DNA from: Nitrospinaceae bacterium
GTDB lineage: Bacteria; Nitrospinota; Nitrospinia; Nitrospinales; VA-1
Length of the DNA: 10,298 bases
Reading direction: 5' to 3'
NCBI GenBank assembly: GCA_029261435.1
Contig: JAJDBI010000063.1
Location: 1 to 10,298 of the forward strand
This document shows, in pieces, positions 5,596 to 10,298 of the stretch. The notes under the pieces are model-generated. The model had not been told where the DNA came from and did not search any database. It saw only the letters and a list, made by a program, of their open reading frames with translations. Numbering within the stretch: the first letter of the stretch is position 1; each line of letters starts with the position of its first letter. The position numbers and the translations under genes were made by a program.

Positions 5596-7213
5596 TAATG
5601 CAGAGCCTCTGCTTCTGGGTCGTGCTGCTTCTGATTCATCGTACTATGCCGGTTATTTGGATGAGGTGCGTCTGACAAAAGGCATAGCTCGCTGGACATC
5701 GAACTTCACTCCACCGACCGCACCTTATGGCGCCCCGACTGACACGACTCCACCGGTCATTTCCCTGCTCGGCAATGCATCGGAGACGGTATTGACCGGT
5801 GCGACGTATACCGATACAGGGGCGACTGCCAGCGACAATGTCGATGGTGACATCACCGTTAACATCATACCCACAGGGCTTCCTATTGATACTAATACTC
5901 CGGGTGCCAAGACCATCACCTACAACGTGTCTGACGCAGCGGGCAATGCAGCGATTCAAGTCACCCGCACGGTGACAGTGGTTAGTAGTGGTGGTGGCGG
6001 AGGGGCAGGAAGTGAAACCCGAATCGTTATCTCTGCGCTGCCATTTGCTATCGACAGTCCGGGTTCGTATGTGTTTTCCGGCAATCTGGTATTCACTGGA
6101 ACCACCGGGGATGCAATCACCATCAACAGTTCAGATGTCACCGTCGATTTTAACGGTTACAGCCTGATCGGTCCGGGTATCGCTGTTTGCACCTGTCATG
6201 GCATATCCATGGGTAACTATAAAAATATTGTTATCCGCAACGGTACTGTTAAATTTTTTGGAGGGCATGGAATTTGTAATTCCACACCTACCTCTTCGGG
6301 GTACCGGATTTCAAAAATACGTTCCCATTCAAATGGATTATCGGGCATTTATCTCGAAGGCAACAACCATGTGGTGACGCAGTCAAGAGTGTATGAAAAC
6401 GGGGGTGTTGGCAGCGGTGGATTTGGAGTGAACCTCCCCGGTACCGGTAACAGCGTGACACGATCCAATGTTAATAAAAATAACGGGGGAGGAATCAATT
6501 TAGGAAGTGCCTCGACAGCAAACCGGAATACAGCGAACAGCAATATCGGGACGGGAATCAACGGAGGTTCTGGAAATACCTTTTCTCGAAATACGGCTTA
6601 TGGCAATACCGGGGCGGGTATCAATGGAGTTTCCGGAAATACCTTTTCTCGAAATACGTCTTATAGCAATACAGGCTCAGGAATGAGTGGAGGTTCTGGA
6701 AATTTTTATAATAACAACAATTCCTATAACAATAGCGGTTCAGGGATAACCGGAGGTGCTGGTTGCAGCTATGTTAACAATAATGTTTATAACAATACTT
6801 TAATAGGGATCATTGCGGGGCTGGGAGCCAGAGTGAAGGGGAATATTTGCTACAGCAATATCCAGTCTGGCATCACTGCGGCAAATGGTTCGATGGTTGT
6901 TGACAATACGGTGTATTTGAACAACACCGGCAACAGTTCTACTCATGCAGGAATCGTTGTGACTGGCAGGGTCTTGATAAAATCCAATACTCTTTCGTTG
7001 AACGGGATACAGAATATCCATGTCTCAGGAGATGGGAATGTGGTTCAGGACAACACGGTGAGTGATTCCGGCATTGGGATTAACTTTGCGTCCGGGACGA
7101 ACTTTTATACCGGAAACAAGGCTTACGGAAATACTACGGGTGCTTTTGTCGGGAGTGCGCAGTCTCCTGGTACGGGTGGAGAGTGTAATGTGAACTTTGA
7201 GATTGTGCCTTAA
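5537..7213 (+). CDS. LamG C-terminal strands, Ig-like DUF5011-type domain and right-handed beta-helix (rest of the 5017 gene)
   Basis: This frame is the continuation of the gene that starts at 5017. Its formal ATG at 5537 lies inside the upstream frame, and the first 18 or so codons are not family-like; real homology begins near 5590. Domains in combined numbering are the end of LamG (about 192-235), an Ig-like domain of the DUF5011/Cry22Aa type (about 242-320; DTTPPVISLLG, YTDTGATASDNVDGDITV, TYNVSDAAGN), a Gly-rich linker (SSGGGGGAGS), then a right-handed parallel beta-helix (about 335-731) with PbH1/NosD-like rungs rich in Asn and Gly. Beta-helix surface proteins often bind or cleave polysaccharides, but I see no catalytic signature, so adhesion or matrix binding is as likely. 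The protein is probably extracellular. If the frameshift is real, this half lacks a signal peptide and is probably not made or exported. Confidence 0.82.
   Translation: MPLKMVCRSLLGKVLLALFDNAEPLLLGRAASDSSYYAGYLDEVRLTKGIARWTSNFTPPTAPYGAPTDTTPPVISLLGNASETVLTGATYTDTGATASDNVDGDITVNIIPTGLPIDTNTPGAKTITYNVSDAAGNAAIQVTRTVTVVSSGGGGGAGSETRIVISALPFAIDSPGSYVFSGNLVFTGTTGDAITINSSDVTVDFNGYSLIGPGIAVCTCHGISMGNYKNIVIRNGTVKFFGGHGICNSTPTSSGYRISKIRSHSNGLSGIYLEGNNHVVTQSRVYENGGVGSGGFGVNLPGTGNSVTRSNVNKNNGGGINLGSASTANRNTANSNIGTGINGGSGNTFSRNTAYGNTGAGINGVSGNTFSRNTSYSNTGSGMSGGSGNFYNNNNSYNNSGSGITGGAGCSYVNNNVYNNTLIGIIAGLGARVKGNICYSNIQSGITAANGSMVVDNTVYLNNTGNSSTHAGIVVTGRVLIKSNTLSLNGIQNIHVSGDGNVVQDNTVSDSGIGINFASGTNFYTGNKAYGNTTGAFVGSAQSPGTGGECNVNFEIVP
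6440..6880 (+). repeat. Seven tandem 63-bp coding repeats (21-residue beta-helix rungs)
   Basis: Seven consecutive units start at 6440, 6503, 6566, 6629, 6692, 6755 and 6818, each exactly 63 bp and in frame. They encode rungs such as GSGNTFSRNTAYGNTGAGING and VSGNTFSRNTSYSNTGSGMSG. Units three and four share 24 identical bases (6572-6595 and 6635-6658), so at least one duplication looks recent; the outer units have diverged. The period equals one coil of a parallel beta-helix. Such arrays can gain or lose units by slippage without breaking the frame. Confidence 0.85.
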
Positions 7214-7219
7214 AGAAAC

Positions 7220-7250
7220 AAAAACCCCCGGACGGGTGACCGTCCGGGGG
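7220..7250 (-). terminator. Strong intrinsic terminator for the aconitase gene
   Basis: An 11-bp perfect stem (7225-7235 with 7240-7250) of C5-G2-A-C-G2 type closes a 4 nt loop. On the minus strand it is followed directly by TTTTT (7224-7220), the classic form, and it lies 22 bp beyond the aconitase stop. On the plus strand no T-run follows directly, only a loose T-rich stretch near 7262, so it may end the beta-helix transcript less efficiently. Confidence 0.92.
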
Positions 7251-7272
7251 GTGATTGTACTATTTTGTGTTA

Positions 7273-9525
7273 TCAAGCGGTCAAAGAGTTCAGAGCCGAT
7301 CCAGCTTTGAACCAGCCGATCTCTTTTTCATTGAGAGTATGGTTGACTTGAATGGAATCGGTTGACCCATCTTCGTGTTTGATACTCAGAGTCACCGCCT
7401 TACCCGGTGCCAATTGATCGAGACTTTCACAGGTGACTCGGTCTTTCGCCTGAACCTTATCGTAGTCCGCTCTATCTGCAAACGTGAAGGGCAAAACGGC
7501 CTGCTTTTTCAAGTTGGCTTCAAAGATACGGGCGTAGGAATTGGCAACAAATGCCATACATCCCATATGACGCGGTTCCATGGCTGCATGTTCACGGCTG
7601 GAGCCTTCCCCGACATTTTCATCTGCGAAAGCTACCCAACCCATTCCTGAGTCTTTCAGGTTGCGAGCGATTTTATTGAGTTCCTGGTTCTCTTCTCCTG
7701 TTACCGGGTTATTGCCTTGCCCGGTCTCAGAATGAAAAGCGTTGGTCGCACCGAGGAACATATTGTTACTGATATTGTCCAGATGTCCACGGAACTTCAA
7801 CCATGGGCCTGCCTGAGAGATATGGTCTGTGGTGCATTTACCCTCGGCCTTGAACAGTACTGGAAGATCCTGATAGTCTTTAACCGGATCCTGTTTTGGG
7901 AAAGGCTCAAGAATTGCCAGTCGCTCACTGGTCGGACTTACAACGACCTCTCCAGACATAGATGGTGCTTCATAGCCAGCATCTTGAGGCGTGTAACCAT
8001 TTGGAGGTAGAACCTCTCCGGCTGGCGGTTGAAATTTAAAATCGTTGCCGTCCTTGTCTTTCAAGGTGTCGGTCATCGGATTGAACTTCATGGACCCACC
8101 AAACGCCATTGCCACTACCAGTTCGGGGCTGCTGATGAAACCCAATGTTTCGGGGTTGCCATCGTTACGCTTGGCGAAGTTACGATTGTAGGAAGTGAGG
8201 ATGCTGTTTTTATCGCCTTTCTTCGTATCATCTCGTTTCCACTGACCGATACAGGGACCACAGGCATTTGCCAGAACGGTGCCGCCAACATCTTCAAATT
8301 CCTGCAGAATGCCGTCACGTTTAATGGTCTGATAAATGGTTTCAGAACCCGGTGTGACCATCAGGTTGGACTGAGCTTTCAGTCCGGCTGCTTTAGCCTG
8401 CCGTACCAGACTGACTGCACGGGTCATGTCTTCATAACTGGAGTTGGTGCAGGAGCCAATCAAAGCGGCTGAAAGTTTTTCCGGATAGCCTTTTTCATCC
8501 ACTTCAGCACTCATTGCAGAGACAGCTCGGCCCAGATCCGGTGTATGCGGTCCAACAATATGAGGCTCAAGAGTGCTGAGATCAATTTCATGATACTCAT
8601 CGTAGTATTTTTCCGGATTTTCTTCTACAGATGGATCAGACCGTAAGTCGTCAGCGAACTGTTTACACAAGTCGGCAATCGGCCCGCGATCGGTAGCGCG
8701 CAGATAAGGGTCCATCATGTCGTCATAGCCGAAGGTGGAGGTGGTGGCCCCAATTTCAGCACCCATATTGGTGATGGTGCCTTTGCCGGTGGCACTCATG
8801 CTTCGAGCACCTTCGCCAAAATATTCGACTATTTTTCCGGTTCCGCCTTTAACGGTCAGCATGGTAGCGACTTTCAGGATGACATCCTTGGAAGCTGTCC
8901 AGCCGTTCAGTTTTCCGGTCAATTTAATTCCGACCAATTTGGGCATCTTGGTCATAAAAGGTTGGCCGGTCATGACATCGACGGCATCCGCGCCACCGAC
9001 ACCGATAGCAATGGTGCCCATACCACCCGCATTGGGGGTGTGGGAGTCGGTTCCAATCATCATTGTCCCGGGGCAGGCGTAGTTTTCATAAACAACCTGA
9101 TGGATGATTCCTGAGCCGGGTTTCCAGAATCCCATGCCGTATTTCATCGCGGCGGAACGGAGAAAGTCATAAACTTCCTTATTGGTCTCTTCTGCGGCTT
9201 TAAGGTCAGCCATGGCACCGGTATAAGCCTGGATCAAGTGATCGCAATGTACAGTAGTGGGGGCAGCTACCTTAGGCATTTTTGCAGAGATAAACTGTAG
9301 AATAGCCATTTGTGCCGTTGCGTCCTGCATGGCCACACGATCGGGGCTGAGAAAAATATTGGAAACACCGCGCTCTAGTTTAGAATAGTCGGTGTCTGTT
9401 GCCATATGGGTGTAAAGGATTTTTTCAACGATGGTGAGATCCCGGCCCAGGTTTTTGCGGGCGGTATCACAAATGCTTGCGTAGGACTTAAACAGCTTTT
9501 CAATCGGGGCTAATTCCATTAACAT
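7273..9525 (-). CDS. acnA: Aconitate hydratase, mitochondrial type
   Basis: This [4Fe-4S] enzyme interconverts citrate and isocitrate via cis-aconitate in the TCA cycle, in either the oxidative or the reductive direction. At 750 residues with the signatures of the mitochondrial-type family, it is distinct from the roughly 890-residue AcnA and the roughly 860-residue AcnB of enterobacteria. Visible are HCDH (93-96), GTDSHTPNAGG (158-168), cluster cysteines Cys359 (GSCTNSSYEDM) and Cys422/Cys425 (NACGPCIGQW), SYNRNFAKRNDGNP (445-458), and in the swivel domain TTDHIS (565-570) and GEGSSREHAAMEPRH (639-653). All expected active-site segments are present, so it looks intact. The start at 9525 is preceded by AGGTGA 6 nt upstream; Met3 (9519) would be too far from it. 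It is monocistronic in the window, with a strong terminator behind and a divergent hydrolase ahead. Confidence 0.96.
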   Translation of the reverse strand: MLMELAPIEKLFKSYASICDTARKNLGRDLTIVEKILYTHMATDTDYSKLERGVSNIFLSPDRVAMQDATAQMAILQFISAKMPKVAAPTTVHCDHLIQAYTGAMADLKAAEETNKEVYDFLRSAAMKYGMGFWKPGSGIIHQVVYENYACPGTMMIGTDSHTPNAGGMGTIAIGVGGADAVDVMTGQPFMTKMPKLVGIKLTGKLNGWTASKDVILKVATMLTVKGGTGKIVEYFGEGARSMSATGKGTITNMGAEIGATTSTFGYDDMMDPYLRATDRGPIADLCKQFADDLRSDPSVEENPEKYYDEYHEIDLSTLEPHIVGPHTPDLGRAVSAMSAEVDEKGYPEKLSAALIGSCTNSSYEDMTRAVSLVRQAKAAGLKAQSNLMVTPGSETIYQTIKRDGILQEFEDVGGTVLANACGPCIGQWKRDDTKKGDKNSILTSYNRNFAKRNDGNPETLGFISSPELVVAMAFGGSMKFNPMTDTLKDKDGNDFKFQPPAGEVLPPNGYTPQDAGYEAPSMSGEVVVSPTSERLAILEPFPKQDPVKDYQDLPVLFKAEGKCTTDHISQAGPWLKFRGHLDNISNNMFLGATNAFHSETGQGNNPVTGEENQELNKIARNLKDSGMGWVAFADENVGEGSSREHAAMEPRHMGCMAFVANSYARIFEANLKKQAVLPFTFADRADYDKVQAKDRVTCESLDQLAPGKAVTLSIKHEDGSTDSIQVNHTLNEKEIGWFKAGSALNSLTA

Positions 9526-9553
9526 TAGACTTCACCTTTTATTATTAGATAGG

Positions 9554-9580
9554 GTTATAAATGAAAGACCCGGTAGACAA
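9554..9580 (-). promoter_or_regulatory. Weak candidate promoter of the aconitase gene
   Basis: On the minus strand TTGTCT (9580-9575) and TATAAC (9559-9554) are 15 nt apart and would start transcription about 22 nt before the ATG, leaving just room for the AGGTGA Shine-Dalgarno. The hexamers are imperfect and the spacing is short. Support comes mainly from position. Confidence 0.3.
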
Positions 9581-9590
9581 AATACCCGGT
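9568..9590. promoter_or_regulatory. Paired ACCCGGT sites, possible operator
   Basis: ACCCGGT occurs at 9568-9574 and 9584-9590, centre to centre 16 bp. Each copy is itself an odd palindrome (ACC-C-GGT), and the whole is an imperfect inverted repeat, GACCCGGTA...TACCCGGTC with one central mismatch in the stem. It lies 43-65 bp upstream of the aconitase ATG, over the spacer and -35 side of the candidate promoter. A dimeric regulator could bind it; no regulator gene is visible. The rest of the 9526-9747 gap is AT-rich without a recognisable gene. Confidence 0.4.
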
Positions 9591-9747
9591 CAAAATTTCG
9601 TAATTAAAGAGTCACTTTAAGAGGCGCATATTTTGGCATGGAATTAAATGGAATTCAATTTTTTTCAAAGCTCTGTCCTGTAATGATATTTTTTTGAATA
9701 TTTGAATTATTTATAGGTTTAGCTGCCATCTCTTTTGGGTGAGGATT

Positions 9748-10298
9748 ATGTATTCAATTTTTGATACACAGGCATTTAACGAAAATTTGTTTTTTCCCCG
9801 GCAGGATACTGCTTCCACACTTGGAAATAGCGATGATATTGAGGTGGAAGTTGAGCCCGGTATAATGGTTCATGTGCGCCGGCATCCATCAACGGATGCT
9901 CTGTTCAGCTTGCTGTTCTTTCATGGCAATGGTGAAATTGTGTCGGATTACGATAACCTTGCAGAACATTTCAACGCTATGGGAGCCGAGTTGATAGTTG
10001 CTGATTTTCGTGGTTATGGTAGGAGTTCCGGATTTCCGACCCTGAGAAACTCACTTGAAGATGCTCATAAAGTCTATGACCGCCTGAAATCAACCGGCAA
10101 GTTTAAGGAGAAAGTCTGTATCATGGGCAGATCTTTAGGGAGTGCGCCGACCCTTGAACTTTGCGCCAAGCGTTCCGATATGGCAGGTTGCATTCTGGAA
10201 AGTGGTTATGCTGACCCGATACCACTGGTAGAAAGACGGGGATTAAAAATCGATAGGACCACACCGGAGGAGGATGCACTTTTCAATAACAGTGAAAA
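9748..10298 (+). CDS. Alpha/beta hydrolase (serine hydrolase, ABHD13/BEM46-like), 3' end missing
   Basis: The frame opens with ATG 9748 after a good Shine-Dalgarno (GGGTGAGG, 9737-9744) and is still open at the window end, giving 183 full codons. The alpha/beta-hydrolase fold is clear: FFHGNGE (57-63) supplies the oxyanion region, DFRGYGRSSG (86-95) follows a central strand, and the nucleophile elbow is GRSLGS with Ser129 (127-132), followed by LESGYADP (150-157). The acid and His of the triad would lie beyond the window. There is no signal peptide, so it is probably cytosolic. The layout resembles ABHD13/BEM46/YfhR-type hydrolases, whose substrates are mostly unknown. It is not an OleB-type dehalogenase-like protein as far as can be seen. 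It is divergent from aconitase across a 222 bp gap. Confidence 0.9.
   Translation, partial: MYSIFDTQAFNENLFFPRQDTASTLGNSDDIEVEVEPGIMVHVRRHPSTDALFSLLFFHGNGEIVSDYDNLAEHFNAMGAELIVADFRGYGRSSGFPTLRNSLEDAHKVYDRLKSTGKFKEKVCIMGRSLGSAPTLELCAKRSDMAGCILESGYADPIPLVERRGLKIDRTTPEEDALFNNSE

Noticed and set aside
6440..6880. CRISPR-like repeat array
   Set aside because: The repeats are diverged, in frame, without unique spacers, and encode beta-helix rungs.
7375..9082. Several long plus-strand frames opposite the aconitase gene
   Set aside because: The aconitase motifs cover the whole region; the opposite frames look like codon-bias shadows without recognisable domains.
9567..9591. Intrinsic terminator formed by the ACCCGGT inverted repeat
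   Set aside because: The stem has a central mismatch, no T-run follows on the plus strand, and no gene on either strand ends here.
9748..10298. OleB, as a partner of the oleD-like gene
   Set aside because: The gene is 9 kb away, and its HGNGE and GRSLGS motifs fit ABHD13/BEM46-type hydrolases rather than the haloalkane dehalogenase-like OleB.

Overview
The window reads as an ordinary bacterial chromosome segment with moderate GC and AT-rich intergenic gaps, using the standard genetic code. It has compact operons, Shine-Dalgarno-led starts and at least one strong intrinsic terminator. The gene mix is an OleD-type reductase, a mitochondrial-type aconitase, GpsA with LarB, an M48 peptidase and a LamG/beta-helix surface protein. 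This suggests a Gram-negative, environmental, probably aquatic bacterium; a Nitrospinota-like lineage is possible, but that is only an impression. There are no tRNA or rRNA genes, CRISPR arrays, insertion sequences or phage genes.

Left part (1-2688): the 3' part of an oleD-like gene (1-771, +) runs convergently into larB, and the two coding ends overlap by 35 bp. larB (737-1507, -) is translationally coupled by an ATGA overlap to gpsA upstream (1504-2523, -). gpsA has a perfect TATAAT -10 box that fixes its start at 2523. A divergent gene (2689-3351, +) encodes a membrane-anchored TPR-like protein.

Middle (3352-7272): a secreted or membrane-anchored M48 metallopeptidase with a LysM-like C-terminus (3508-4584, +) is followed, in the same frame and after a single TAG, by 62 sense codons encoding an SH3-like domain (4585-4773). 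A weak terminator follows that SH3 stretch. Next is a secreted multidomain protein (5017-7213, +): signal peptide, LamG, Ig-like DUF5011-type domain, Gly linker and right-handed beta-helix with 21-residue rungs. It is split by a one-base frameshift near 5590. A strong GC-rich hairpin (7225-7250) separates it from the convergent aconitase gene.

Right part (7273-10298): a complete mitochondrial-type aconitase (7273-9525, -) is divergent from a truncated alpha/beta hydrolase (9748 to the window end, +). The gap between them holds two copies of ACCCGGT, 16 bp apart, over a candidate aconitase promoter.

I do not see a convincing new multi-gene defence, mobile or biosynthetic system. The best leads are the two interrupted envelope-protein genes, the unusual initiation region of the M48 gene, the oleD-like gene whose partners would lie to the left, and the paired ACCCGGT sites.
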